This document shows, one piece after another, positions 44,698-55,381 of a stretch of DNA of 64,000 bases. This DNA is from Ancistrus triradiatus (taxonomy: Eukaryota; Chordata; Actinopteri; Siluriformes; Loricariidae): the NCBI GenBank assembly GCA_025084515.1, contig JAJAGP010000049.1, positions 62,001-126,000 on the forward strand, written 5' to 3'. How positions within the stretch are numbered: the stretch's first letter is position 1; every line of letters begins with the position of its first letter. The notes under the pieces were generated by a model. The model worked only from the letters and a program-made list of their open reading frames with translations. It searched no databases and was not told where the DNA came from. Position numbers and translations under genes: made by a program.

Positions 44698-45110
44698 GTA
44701 CACTCACCGCCTAATTTATTAGGTACACCTTGCTGGTACCGGGTTGAACCCCTTTTTGCCTTCAGAGCTGCCTTTCATTCTTCATAGATTCAGCAAGGTG
44801 CTGGAAACACTCCTCAGAGATTATGGTCCATATTAACATGACAGCATCACACAGTTGCTGCAGATTAGTCGGTTGTACATCCATGACGTGAATCTCCCGT
44901 TCCATCACATCCCAAAGATGCTCTGTTGGAATGTGATCTGGTGACTGTGGAGCTGTTAGAGTACAGTGAAGTCATTATCATGTTCAAGAAACCAATCTGA
45001 GATGATCTGAGCTCTGAAACAAAGTGTGTTTGGATGCCATCCGAAGATGGCATGCTGTGGTTATAAAGGGATGCGCATGCTCAGAAACACATTTTTCAAA
45101 GGTCAATGTG
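44698..45110. mobile_element. DNA-transposon fragment in lectin 1 intron 1
   Basis: Starts with CACTCACCGCCTAATTTATT and AGGTACACCT, a terminus common in fish genomes. The interior includes CACATCCCAAAGATGCTCTG. The right end is missing, and I do not assign a superfamily. Confidence 0.6.
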
Positions 45111-45453
45111 TTGTGCATTCAGAGACGCTCATCTGTTTTTACCTGTTTTTTGATTTCTGGCAACTGGAACTGAGACGTAAACACTAAGGACAGCTCAGCA
45201 AACAAATGAGGAACAAAGCACTGTAACGATAACCAATGGGATCTGAGCAGTGTGGGGCTTGCATTTCCCAATTGTGAAACACTACCCTCTTTTGATTCAT
45301 TTCTAATGGACACAAAGAATGTTTCCTTTTGTTTGTGTTTTTGGGTGAACTTTGAGGATATCACATCTCTAAGGTAGAAAAAGATTTGTTAAAGTAGTGC
45401 TAATGAAGAAAAGAGATACTGATTCTTACATGGTAATGGTTTCAAAGGTTTTA

Positions 45454-46850
45454 CAGTGGTGCTTGAAAGTTTGTGAACCCTTTACAATTGTCTATGTTTC
45501 TGCATAAATATGAATTAAAACATCTCAGAAGTCCTAAAAGTAGATAAAGAGAACCCAGTTAAACAAATGATGCAAAAATATTATACTTGGTCATTTACTT
45601 TTTGAGGAAAATGATCCAATATTACATATTAGTGAGTGGCAAAAGTATGTGAGCCTTTGCTTTCAGTATCTGGTGTGACCCCCCTGTGCAGCAATAACTG
45701 CAGCTAAACGTTTCCTGTAGCTGTTGATCAGTCCTGCACACCGGCTTGGAGGAATTTTAGCCCATTCCTCCATACAGAACAGCTTCAGCTCTGGGATGTT
45801 GGTGGGTTTCCTGACATTAGCTGCCTCACTTCAGGTCCTTCCCAACATTTTGTTTTGGATTAAGGTAAGGACTTTGACTTGGCCCATTTCCAAAACATGA
45901 AACTTTATTCATCTGTAACCCCCATTCTTTGGTAGAACAGCTTGTTGTGGCTTAGGGTCGGTGTCTTGCTGCATGACCCACCTTCTCTTGAGATTCAGTT
46001 CATGGACAGATGTCCTGACATTTTCCTTTAGAATTCTCTGATATCATTCAGAATTCATTGTTCCATCAATGATGGCAAGCCGTCCTGCCCAGATGCAGCA
46101 AAACAGGCCCAAACCATGATACTACCACCACCAGGTTTCATAGATGGGATAAGGTTCTTATGCTGATGGACTCATGAACATTAACATTAGCCAATGTGAG
46201 AGAGGGCTTCAGTTACTTAGAAGTTACCCTGGGGTCCGTTGTGAGCTCACCAACTATTACACGCCTTGCTCTTGGAGTGATCTTTGTTGGGCGACCACTC
46301 CTGGGGAGGGTAACGATGGTCTTGAATTTCCTCCATTTTCCCACAATCTGTCTGACTGTGGATTGCTGGAGTCCAAACTCTTTAGAGATGGTTTTGTAAC
46401 CTTTTCCAGCCGGATGAGCAACTGAACAACTCTTTTTCTGAGGTCCTCAGAAATCTCCTTTGTTCGTGCCATGATACACTTCCACAAACATGTGTTGTGA
46501 AGAGTAGACTTTGATAGATTTCTGTTCTTTAAATGAAACAGGGTGCCCACTCACACCTGATTGGCATCCCATTGATTGAAACACCTGACTATAATTTCAC
46601 CTTCAAATTAACTGCTAATCCTAGAGGTTCACATACTTTTGCTACTCACTAATATGTAATATTGGATAATTTTCCTCAATAAATAAATGAGCAAGTATAA
46701 TATTTTTGTCTCATTTGTTTAACTGGTTTCTTTTTATCTACTTTTAGGACTTGTGTTAAAATCTGATGATGTTTTAGGTCATATTTATGCAGAAATATAG
46801 AAACTTCTAAAGACAACAATAAAAATTGCCAAAAAAAAGAGGGTTAAGTA
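45454..46850 (-). mobile_element. Tc1 transposon, minus-strand transposase, degraded
   Basis: The left end CAGTGGTGCTTGAAAGTTTG follows TA. The right side carries the paired subterminal block (GCTACTCACTAATATGTAAT against ATTACATATTAGTGAGTGGC at the left). The transposase starts at 46472 on the minus strand with MARTKEISEDLRKRVVQL, an N-terminal HTH, but loses frame after about 40 residues. The catalytic core is mostly deleted. It lies in intron 1 of lectin copy 1. Confidence 0.85.
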
Positions 46851-46963
46851 TGGCTGGAGACTGTACTGTGAAGTTCTCTAGATCATCATTTCAGTAAAAG
46901 GTCTAATATCTAATAATACAGTATGTCTAATATATGTATCATAAAACAAAACATTACTCACAG

Positions 46964-47340
46964 GTGCCGCCCTGTCCAGACTGCAAACTGTACCTCAGAA
47001 ATATCACCTGATCACGCAACAGGTTACATGGGCAGCTGCACAGAAATACTGCAGGGGCAACTACGCTGACCTGGCAACGGTCGTAAGTGACGACGATTGG
47101 GTAAGGTTAAAAAAAGAAGCAGAAAGCAAAGGTCTGACAACGTACGCCTGGGTCGGACTGTACAACGATATCAACTCCTGGTACTGGTCCTACAACTCCA
47201 TCCCAATGGCAAACACTTTTACACACTGGACTGTTGGTCAGCCTGATAAGTTAAGTGGGAATCCTGTATTGGAATGGGCCCACGTGGAAAATGGTGGGAT
47301 TATAACTGTGCTGATCTAAGACCTTTTATATGCTATGATG
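46964..47340 (+). pseudogene. Lectin copy 1 exon 2 (CTLD1, 4-nt deletion)
   Basis: Begins after CACAG with AALSRLQTVPQKYH and keeps the WVGLYND motif. The deletion then shifts the frame. The original frame resumes C-terminally as the ADLRPFICYDG-type end in another frame. Confidence 0.9.
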
Positions 47341-47462
47341 GTGAGTTAACTCAGAATATACATTTGGCCTAAACTAACAAATAAGCAGATGTACTTTTTA
47401 TGTCTTTGCTGACTAAGTGTTTTGAATTGAAAATGAATGACGTAACCATTTCTAACTCGCAG

Positions 47463-47801
47463 CTCGTTACACTGATGCTGGGAGGTTTGTCGGAGTCAGT
47501 TCTGTGATGTCCTGGCCTGATGCTCTGGCTTACTGTCGACAGTTTCACACAGATTTGGCTATTGTCCAAAACTTGGAAGACAACAACCTGGTGAATGCTT
47601 TTACTGCTATCTATAATTACTCTTGGATTGGCCTATCCCGGGACACTTGGAAATGGTCAGACCAGACTAACACTTCGACTCTCCAGTGGCTTCCTTCAGC
47701 ACCTAATAATTATTATGGAGGTGAAAAATGTGCGACGGTTTATAACAGCGGCTTAGAAGATGCTGTATGCACCAAGCTCTACTATTTCTTCTGCGAAACA
47801 T
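47463..47801 (+). CDS. Lectin copy 1 exon 3 (CTLD2)
   Basis: Intact CTLD2 with SVMSWPDALAYCRQF, WIGLSRDTWKW and a final YYFFCET. The acceptor used by copy 2 is mutated. The nearest in-frame acceptor (CTCGCAG, 47456-47462) adds four residues. Confidence 0.85.
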
Positions 47802-47966
47802 GTAAGTTGTTGTTGTGGCTGTGTGCATTTGTAGTTTGTAGTTTTATTTTAATAAGAACTGTATAAAAATAATAAAGTACATTAGATCATTTCATTAGAT
47901 CCTTCTGCTATGTAAAATTCTAAGTTTTAAACAGGCACTGAATTTCAATAACAGGTTTCTTTCTTT

Positions 47967-50604
47967 CTACAAACCCATTTCCAGTGAAGTTGGGACGTTG
48001 TGTAAAACATAAATAAAACCAAAACGTGATGATTTGCAAATCCTTTTCGATCCATATTCAGTTAAATACACTACAAAGACAAGATATTTAATGTTCAACA
48101 TTCACTCATTTTGAAATTGATGCCTGCAACACGTTCCAAAAAAAGTTGGGACAGGGGCAACAAAAGACTGAGAAAGTTGAGGAATTCCCAAAAAACACCT
48201 GTTTGGAACATTCCACAAGTGTCATGATTGGGTATAAAGGGAGCATCCCCGAAAGGCTCAGTCGTTCACAAGCAAGGATGAGGCGAGGTTCACCACTTTG
48301 TGTACAACTGAGTTAGCAAATAGTCCAACAGTTTAAGAACGTTTCTCAATGTGCAGTTGCAAAGAATTTAGGGATTTCATCACCTACAGTCCATAATATC
48401 ACCGAAAGATTCAGAGAATCTGGAGAAATCTCTGCAAGTAAGCAGCAAGGCCGAAAACCAACATTGAATGCCCGTGACCTTTGATCCCTCAGGTGGCACT
48501 GCATTAAAAAGCGACATATTTCTGTGACGGATATTACCACATGGGCTCAGGAACCCTTCAGAATACCATTGTCAGTGAACACAGTTCGTCGCTCCATCCA
48601 CAAGTGCAACTTAAAACTCTACCATGCAAAGCGAATCCATATATCAACAACACCCAGAAACGCCGCCGGCTTCTCTGGGCCCGAGCTCATCTGAAGTGAT
48701 GCAAAATGGAAAAGTGTGCTGTGGTCTGATGAGTCCACATTTCAAACTGTTTTTGGAACTCATGGACGTCGTGTCCTCCGGGCCAAAGAGGAAAAGGACT
48801 GTCCAGGTTGTTTTCAGTGCTAAGTTCAAAAGCCAGCATCTCTGATGGTACGGGGGTGTGTTAGTGCCCATGGCATGGGTAACTTGCACATCTGTGAGGG
48901 CACCATTAATGCTGAAAGGTACAGTGGGGCAAAAATGTATTTAGTCAGCCACTGATTGTGCAATTCTCCTACCTAGAAAGATGAGAGAGGTCTGTAATCT
49001 GCATCATAGGTACACTTCAACTATGAGAGACAAAAATCCAGGAAATCACATTGTAGGATTTTTAAAGAATTTAATTGTAAATCATGGTGAAAATAAGTAT
49101 TTGGTCACCCACAAACAAGCAAGATTTCTGGCTCTCACAGACCTGTAACTGTTAAAGTCTTCTTTAAAGAAGCTTTTGTCCTCACTCGTTACCTGTATTA
49201 ATGGCACCTGTTGATCCGTTATCTGTATTAAAAGACACCTGTCCACAGCCTCAAAACAGTCAGACCCCCAAACTCAAACCATGGCCAAGACCAAAGAGCT
49301 GTTTGAAGCGACCAAGGAAATAACATTGTAGACCCTGCCGCAGGTGGGAAGAGTGACTCTACAATAGGCAAGACAGGTTGGTGTGAAACTCAAATTGTGG
49401 GAGCAATTGTAGACATACAAGACCATTGATAATCTCCCTCGATTGGGGCTCTATGCAAAAATCTCATCCGTGGGTTTCAAAATGATCATGAGAACGGTGA
49501 GCAAAAACCCAGAACTACACGGAGGGACCTTGATGACGCCTGCAGAAGAGTGGGACCAAAGTACAGTAACAAAGGCTACCATCAGTAAAACAACACGCCA
49601 AGAGGGACCAGATCATGCAGGCCAGACGTGTCCTCCTGCCCTTAAGCCAGTACATGTGAAGTTAGCCAGAGGCATATGGATTGATTCCAGAAGAGGATTG
49701 GGAGAATATCATGTGGTCAGATGAAAAGAAAAAAAAAAAACACTTTGGTTAATAAAACTCAACTCATCGAGTTTGGAGAAAGACGATGCTGAGTGAATGC
49801 CAAGAACACCATTACATATGTGAAGCAGGGGGGGTGGAAAAATCATGCTTTGGGGTTGTTTTTTCTGCAGAGGGGCCAGGACGACTGATCCGTGTTAAGG
49901 GAAGGAATGAACGGGGCCACATTGTATCGTCAGATTTTAGCCAAAAACTCCTTCATCGCCCTTGAGAGCATTGAAGATGGAACGTTGGGCTGGGGATTCC
50001 AGCATGACAATATCCAAACACCACCGCATCGGGCAACAAAGGAGTGGCTCCGTAAAAAGCATTTCAAGGTCCTGGAGTGGCCTAGCCAGTCTCCAGACCT
50101 CAGCCCCATAGAACATTTGTGGAGGGAGTTGAAAGTTTGTGTTGCCCAGCGACAGCCCCAAAACATCACTGCTCTAGAGGAGATCTGCATGGAGGAATTA
50201 TGTGCTGCATTATGAAGCACAAAATGTGACAACAGAAACCCTTGGACTGTTGAGCAACTGAAGTTGTACATCAAGCAGGAATGGGAAAGAATTCCACCTA
50301 CAAAGCTTCAACAATTAGTGTCCTCAGTTCCCAAACGCTTATTGAGTGTTGTTAAAAGGAAAGGTGATGTAACACAGTGGTAAACATGCTCCTGTCCCAA
50401 CTGTTTTGGAACGTGTTGCAGGCATCACATTCAAAACGAGTGAATATTTGCAAAAATCAATAAAGTTTATCCGTTTGAACATTAAACATCTTGTCTTTGT
50501 AGTGTATTCCATTGAATATGGGTTGAAAATGATTTGCAAATCATCGTATTCTGTTTTTATTATGTTTTCCACAGCGTCCCAACTTCATTGGAATTGGGGT
50601 TGTA
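47967..50604 (+). mobile_element. Tc1/mariner-type element (outer) in lectin 1 intron 3
   Basis: The termini are inverted: TACAAACCCATTTCCAGTGA with GAAGTTGGGACG on the left, and CGTCCCAACTTCATTGGAAT with GGGGTTGTA on the right. Long subterminal blocks are shared (TTTGCAAATC, CAAGATATTTAATGTTCAA). The plus strand carries transposase pieces: a HTH near 48310-48480, WSDEST near 48720, and a C-terminal part at 50219-50384. A second Tc1 copy is inserted between them. Confidence 0.85.
48919..50205 (+). mobile_element. Tc1 element nested in the outer element, 3' end missing
   Basis: Begins at a TA with CAGTGGGGCAAAAATGTATT, the same terminus as the end at 41735-41767. The plus-strand transposase pieces include SPDLSPIEHLWRELK near 50090-50130. 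The sequence passes directly back into the outer transposase near 50205 without the right inverted repeat. Confidence 0.8.
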
Positions 50605-50791
50605 TCGGCCCTTCAGTATATCATTATTTTTTCCTTACACCTTTTGTCTTATAGCTCCCTTTCTTGTTGCTTTTTATGCTGATCATTTTATTTATTCTTC
50701 TTTCTTTCTTTTTTGATAGTTCCATTTACTTCAGAAGATGTTTTCCTTTGCTCATTAATCTTTTGTATAATTTTAATTTAATTAATTTTTC

Positions 50792-50842
<51 letters not shown>
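50792..50842. repeat. (TATC)n microsatellite
   Basis: About 12 pure tetranucleotide units, 80 bp before exon 4 of lectin copy 1. Confidence 0.95.
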
Positions 50843-50843
<1 letters not shown>

Positions 50844-50874
50844 TATAGTGAAATTCATTTATTGATTACTGTTG

Positions 50875-50875
<1 letters not shown>

Positions 50876-50917
<42 letters not shown>
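50876..50917. repeat. (GT)n microsatellite at a splice acceptor
   Basis: A pure GT run ending six bases before the exon 4 boundary. Confidence 0.95.
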
Positions 50918-50919
<2 letters not shown>

Positions 50920-50923
50920 GCAG

Positions 50924-51021
50924 TTCCTCCACTGAGGGAACAGCAGGTGTTGAAGCTGCACATTCAAGATTCTGGTGAAAGTGAGTTTACTCCTGCTGTA
51001 CAGTCGTCTGTTTTAGAGCTG
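50924..51021 (+). CDS. Lectin copy 1 exon 4
   Basis: Encodes PPLREQQVLKLHIQDSG and QSSVLEL, then GTAAGC. The acceptor follows a (GT)n run instead of a pyrimidine tract. Confidence 0.8.
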
Positions 51022-51205
51022 GTAAGCTACATTAATTAGATATTATTATTCAGCATGTCTTTAGACTATTTGTGTTTCTGTCATTGTTGGGAATGATTTC
51101 ACCGATTCTAGTTTTCTGACCTGAAATTAGATTAAATAACTTATTAAAATACCAACACAGGTTTAATTATTCAGTAATACGTAATACTTGGTTTCTGTTC
51201 TTCAG

Positions 51206-51298
51206 TTGAAGCAGAAACTGGAGGAATGTGGTATGAAGAACATCACAGTGAAGTGGAGGGTGCAGCCGGATGGAAAGACCTTTCGGAAGAAACCCTAG
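51206..51298 (+). CDS. Lectin copy 1 exon 5 (C-terminus)
   Basis: After TTCTGTTCTTCAG it encodes LKQKLEECGMKNITVKWRVQ and ends with a basic KKP tail and TAG. Confidence 0.85.
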   Translation: MKQKLEECGMKNITVKWRVQPDGKTFRKKP

Positions 51299-51755
51299 AA
51301 TGAGTTTCGCATTGATGGATGTCCTGCTGCAGCACATAATGTAATCAGCTGCTCTGTAAATTTTGTTGTTATCTTACACTCCAAATGCAAACAGAAAAGC
51401 TGAGGATGAAAACCTTTTTAGCTTTTTTACTACTGCAATCACCAATGAATGTAAACAAACCTATCTATAATTATAGATTTAACAACTGTTTGAGTGCAAT
51501 ATGTTGTACATGTAGTTTATGAGTGGTTCCGTAAATAGATTCATTCATTTATATTTTCCTCATGTAGGGATTGAACAAAGTGTGCAATTTCACTATGGCT
51601 CTACAAAACTTTCTATAAGACTATAGACTTATGACATGTTGGATGCTCTGTGCCCACATACATTTATTAATTTGAGGTTGGAGAGAAAAATGCAAAGCCA
51701 TAAAGTACCATAAAACACTGCACACACAATTTACACAATATCCAGTATGCACTAT

Positions 51756-51761
51756 AATAAA
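51756..51761 (+). terminator. Candidate poly(A) signal of lectin copy 1
   Basis: AATAAA, conserved at the same place after copy 2 (62908-62913). The surrounding 3'UTR is also conserved between the copies. Confidence 0.55.
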
Positions 51762-51889
51762 GATACAGTAATGACCATCTATAAATACCATGAAAATGAA
51801 TCATAAAAGTAATAAAAATCTTTCTGTATTTTGCTGTGTAAACTATCTGCATCACGTTTTTTTAAGAAGTGCTGCTTCGTATATGTACA

Positions 51890-52325
51890 CTGGTACGTGA
51901 AAGTTTAAGAACCCTTTCGAATTTTCTATATTTCTGCATAAATATAACCAAAATATTATACTTGGTGTTTTATTTATTAAGGAAAATGATCCAGTATTAC
52001 ATATTAGTGAGTGGCAAAAGTATGTGAGCCAGCTTCAGCTCTGGGATGTTGGTGGGTTTCCTCACATTAGCTGCTCGCTTCAGGTCCTTCCACAACATTT
52101 CCATTGGATTAAGGTCAGGACTTTGACTTGGCCATTCCAAAACATGAACTTTATTCTTCTGTAACCATTCTTTGGTAGAACGGCTTGTGTGCTTAGGGTC
52201 GTTGTCTTACTGCATGACCCACCTTCTCTTGAGATTCAGTTCATGGACAGATGTCCTAACATTTTCCTTTAGAATTCTCTGATATCATTCAGAATTCCTT
52301 GTTCCATCAATGATGGCAAGCCGTC
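51890..52325 (-). mobile_element. Tc1 fragment (same family as 45454-46850)
   Basis: The left end and minus-strand interior of that family, with an internal deletion near 52030. It stops abruptly after GATGGCAAGCCGTCCTGCC. Confidence 0.8.
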
Positions 52326-52541
52326 CTGCCAATGTTTTGGAACGTGTTGCAGGCATCACATTCAAAATGAGTGAATATTTGCTAAAATCAATAAAGTTTA
52401 TCCGTTTGAAAATTAAACATCTTGTCTTTGTAGTGTATTCAATTGAATATGGGTTGAAAATGATTTGCAAATCATCGTATTCTGTTTTTATTTATGTTTT
52501 ACACTACGTCCCAACTTCATTGGAATTGGGGTTGTATATAA
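52326..52541 (+). mobile_element. Right end of the 47967-type element
   Basis: Matches the last 215 bp of the outer element at 50390-50604, from TTTTGGAACGTGTTGCAGGC to GGGGTTGTA. It is fused directly to the preceding Tc1 fragment. Confidence 0.85.
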
Positions 52542-52739
52542 TTTATTTACGCAATAATACATGAGAGGGAGTGCTATAATGTGAGATATTGCAATGGGTG
52601 TACTGCGGTCATAGATGTCATGTTATGGCCTGCACAAAACAAGATGCAGGGAGGACGGGCTCAGGAGAGGCAGAGGAAATTACAGCATCATGAATGCAAG
52701 AGAGTGCATCAGCCTTCCTATCAGCCTGATGAGGGTTCA

Positions 52740-53520
52740 TCCTTTTAGCAGTTCTTAAAAACTATAAGTTCTTATGGTCAATATCTACCACAAAGGGATA
52801 CTTGGCACCCTCAAGCCAGTAATGCCACTCCTCAAGCGCTAGTTTGATGGCCAGTATCTCCTTGACATCCAACATCATAATTTCTCTTGGCTGGGCTCAA
52901 CTTATGATAAAAAGCCAGAAGGAATAATTAAGGAGGCTCTCCCTGTTGTTGTGATAGAATTGCCCCTACCCCTACCTCAGAGGCATCTACCTCCACCACA
53001 AATGAAAGTAGAGGGTCAGGATAATGCAGGATAGAGAACGATTTTTTTTTGTTTGGCTTGTTGGCTTGTTGAGATCTGGGTTTTCCCTTGAGTAAAGAGG
53101 TGAGTGGTGCCACTGTGGAGCTCTTAACTCCAGATGAATAGAAATGAGCAAAACTGAGAAATCGCTGAAGCTCTTTAACTGTCCAGGTTGTGGCCATTCC
53201 AGGGTGACTCTGACTTTGTCATCATTCATGATAACTCCGAAAGTAGACAGGATGTACCCCAGAAAGGAAATTGTCTTGACATGAAACTCACATTTCTCAG
53301 GTTTGACAAATAGTCAAAACTGCAACAGTCTCTGGAGAACATGGCGGACATGTTTTATGTGAAGAGGAAGAGAGGACGAGTAGATTAAAATGTCATCAAT
53401 ATAGGCTATGATAAATTGCCCCAGCATGTCACGTGACACATCAGTAATGGAATCCTGAAAGACTGACAGACCATTGTCCAGACCAAATGGCTCCTGTAAT
53501 CGATGCACAGACATAAACTA
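52740..53520 (-). pseudogene. Ty3/gypsy pol fragment (RT to RNase H)
   Basis: The minus strand encodes part of a reverse transcriptase with the YIDDILIYS catalytic motif (about 53410), then an RNase H with VEVDASEVGVGAIL (about 52980) and FVVDIDHKNL (about 52770). The frames change several times. This is a different gypsy lineage from the one at 254-2149. There is no gag, integrase or LTR. Confidence 0.85.
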
Positions 53521-53524
53521 CCAA

Positions 53525-53630
53525 TGTCTTTAGGCACCCAGACCACTCCACCTAGGATTGAACCCAGGACCTTCTTGCTGTGAGGCAGCAGTGCTACCCA
53601 CCAAGCCACTGTACCACCCCCGATTGATAA
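53525..53630 (-). mobile_element. tRNA-derived SINE head
   Basis: The reverse complement reads GGGTGGTACAGTGGCTTGGT, then GTAGCACTGCTGCCTCACAG and a B box GGGTTCAATCCTAGG. Confidence 0.85.
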
Positions 53631-53739
53631 CATCTTAAAAAGAAGGTTTACTAATATTCAGCAAATGAAATGGGTGTGGTCTGTGACTTGACTTGTGATT
53701 ATACATTTGGAAGCTATTAATGTTCAAATTATCAGTCAG

Positions 53740-54965
53740 ACGTGTACAGGGCATCAGCAGCTTCACTGTTTCCAAAGCTACTGTTTGAGTGTAATATGTT
53801 GTATATGTAGTTTATGAGTGGTTCTGTAAATAGCTTAATTGAGCCATTCATTCCCATAGTATCTGAAACCAGTTATGGGTTATGTAAAGAAGAAACAATG
53901 CTACAAAAACATCAGAAAATGTAGTTCAGCTCCAGCATTCACTAATTTGTCTTGGTTCCAAACCAGTTACTATGGACTACATATAGTACTCTGGAATTAT
54001 TCCAATACTATTAGTAGGGCACCCTTTTTAGCATACTCTTTGGTAATGTGTTTGTGGATTGGAACACACCTCAAACTAGCAAATTTATGTACACTTCACC
54101 CATATCTATTCACACTGTCCGTACTGGTTAAGCTTTGGTTAGGTAGGCAGTGATCCAGCTGCTTAGACCTCACCCATGAGGTTTTTTTAATAAGTGCTAG
54201 TTTTCCTATATAAACAGGATTTGTGTATGTGATTAAAAGTGCAGTGGACAGTACATTTTCATTCAACCATGAGTTCATCTTGTGTATTTCCAAGTAAAAT
54301 CTATTTAAATAGGGTCCATGCATTTGTTTTGTCTAGCCTGAAGTGTGTAAGAAACTAGTCCTGTTCTGGATTTGCTCGTTATGCGTCTTGCATCTTTTGT
54401 CATGATTATATGCAAATTAATAAAGTTTTAATAAACAAAATAATAAATAACTAAGTCCTGACCTGAACACGGTTTAACACATATTGGGAATATAACAAAA
54501 GTAACCAATGCCCTTGTTCCAAAATCAAGTGGAAGCCTTCAGAAAAGTGGAGGCTGTTAGAGTGTGGTTATGGAAGAGATGCACAGGTGTTGTGTTTGTT
54601 GATCAGTGTTATTTCACAGACATAATGAACGCTCAAATGCTCCAAATTAACATCAAAGTTTAAGGTATAAATGTATAACGAGATTGTCTGCAATCTTTCT
54701 GACCATATTTAAGAGATTTTAAACCAGAAATAAACAAAAGCAAAAGCAAAGCCGTCCATTTCACCCTCACGTATTCTGATCAGGGTTGACGGGGATGTGG
54801 AGTTTATCCCAAAATTTACTGAGTGCAGACAGAGGTACACCCTGGACATGGAGCCAGTCCATTGTAGTTTTCCATAAATGCACCACCGGACAACTAAAGC
54901 ATTCAAGTTGGGATTTGAACCCAGGTCCTCAGGAACCCCTGTTTCTAGGAGTTGGTTCTTATCAC
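53740..54965. repeat. Segmental duplication unit, middle copy (spacer)
   Basis: Its blocks match 37980-39250 and 63050-63680. The first part (GTTTGAGTGTAATATGTTGT, GTAGTTTATGAGTGGTTC) also matches the lectin 1 3' flank at 51488-51540. It includes a worn copy of the MITE (53953-54072) and a SINE. Confidence 0.7.
54770..54965 (-). mobile_element. SINE fragment
   Basis: A SINE body with GGGATTTGAACCCAGGTCCT, the reverse of a Pol III B box, at about 54910. Confidence 0.55.
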
Positions 54966-55169
54966 AAAGCTGTCGGAGCTGCTCAGAGTAAACCAGAAAA
55001 TATTAAAGTGTGGAACTGAAGTGATAAATGGGACTTGGGGAAATAAGATCTGAATGAATGATTTTGTAGTTGTGTTTCTTGAACAAATGTATCATTTCTA
55101 TTGATTATATAATAAATATGACCGTATTTGACCAATTAAAAAATAATAATTTGTGCAAAAGTGTAGGCA

Positions 55170-55347
55170 AATCATTCAATATGCTGGAATATAATCTATT
55201 TACACTTATTCCCTGTGAAAACTGCATGGCATTGATGGAAATAGAGTGTTTACAGTATGCTCCAGTCTCATCCCACTTATTTTGACTAATGGCTTTTGTC
55301 TGACTTCACCATACTTGCTCTGTCACTTTGCAGCTGCTCTTCCATCG
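55170..55347 (+). promoter_or_regulatory. Conserved 5' flank of lectin copy 2
   Basis: Matches 44370-44546. The conservation stops shortly upstream of it. Confidence 0.5.
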
Positions 55348-55381
55348 TGATGCTAAAACTTTTTATTCTGCTGTGTCTCAT
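55348..55381 (+). CDS. Lectin copy 2 exon 1 (signal peptide)
   Basis: 34 nt, followed by GTGAGT. Found by homology with copy 1. Confidence 0.8.

Larger units (their letters stand above)
44547..51298 (+). pseudogene. Two-CTLD secreted C-type lectin, copy 1 (frameshifted)
   Basis: The exons by homology with copy 2 are 44547-44583 (signal peptide MMLKLFLLLCLS), 46964-47340 (CTLD1), 47463-47801 (CTLD2), 50924-51021 and 51206-51298 (C-terminal domain). Exon 2 is 377 nt, against 381 in copy 2, because four bases (CAGT) are missing after GGGAAT at about 47267. The frame then runs to a TAA at 47315-47317, before the last CTLD1 cysteine. Every other splice site is usable, and exons 3-5 remain open. 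Exon 2 is phase 1 at both ends, so a transcript skipping it would encode a single-CTLD protein. Fish have many such lectins related to the mannose-receptor/PLA2-receptor group; their ligands are mostly unknown. It may be a recent pseudogene, or a gene rescued by exon skipping. Confidence 0.85.
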
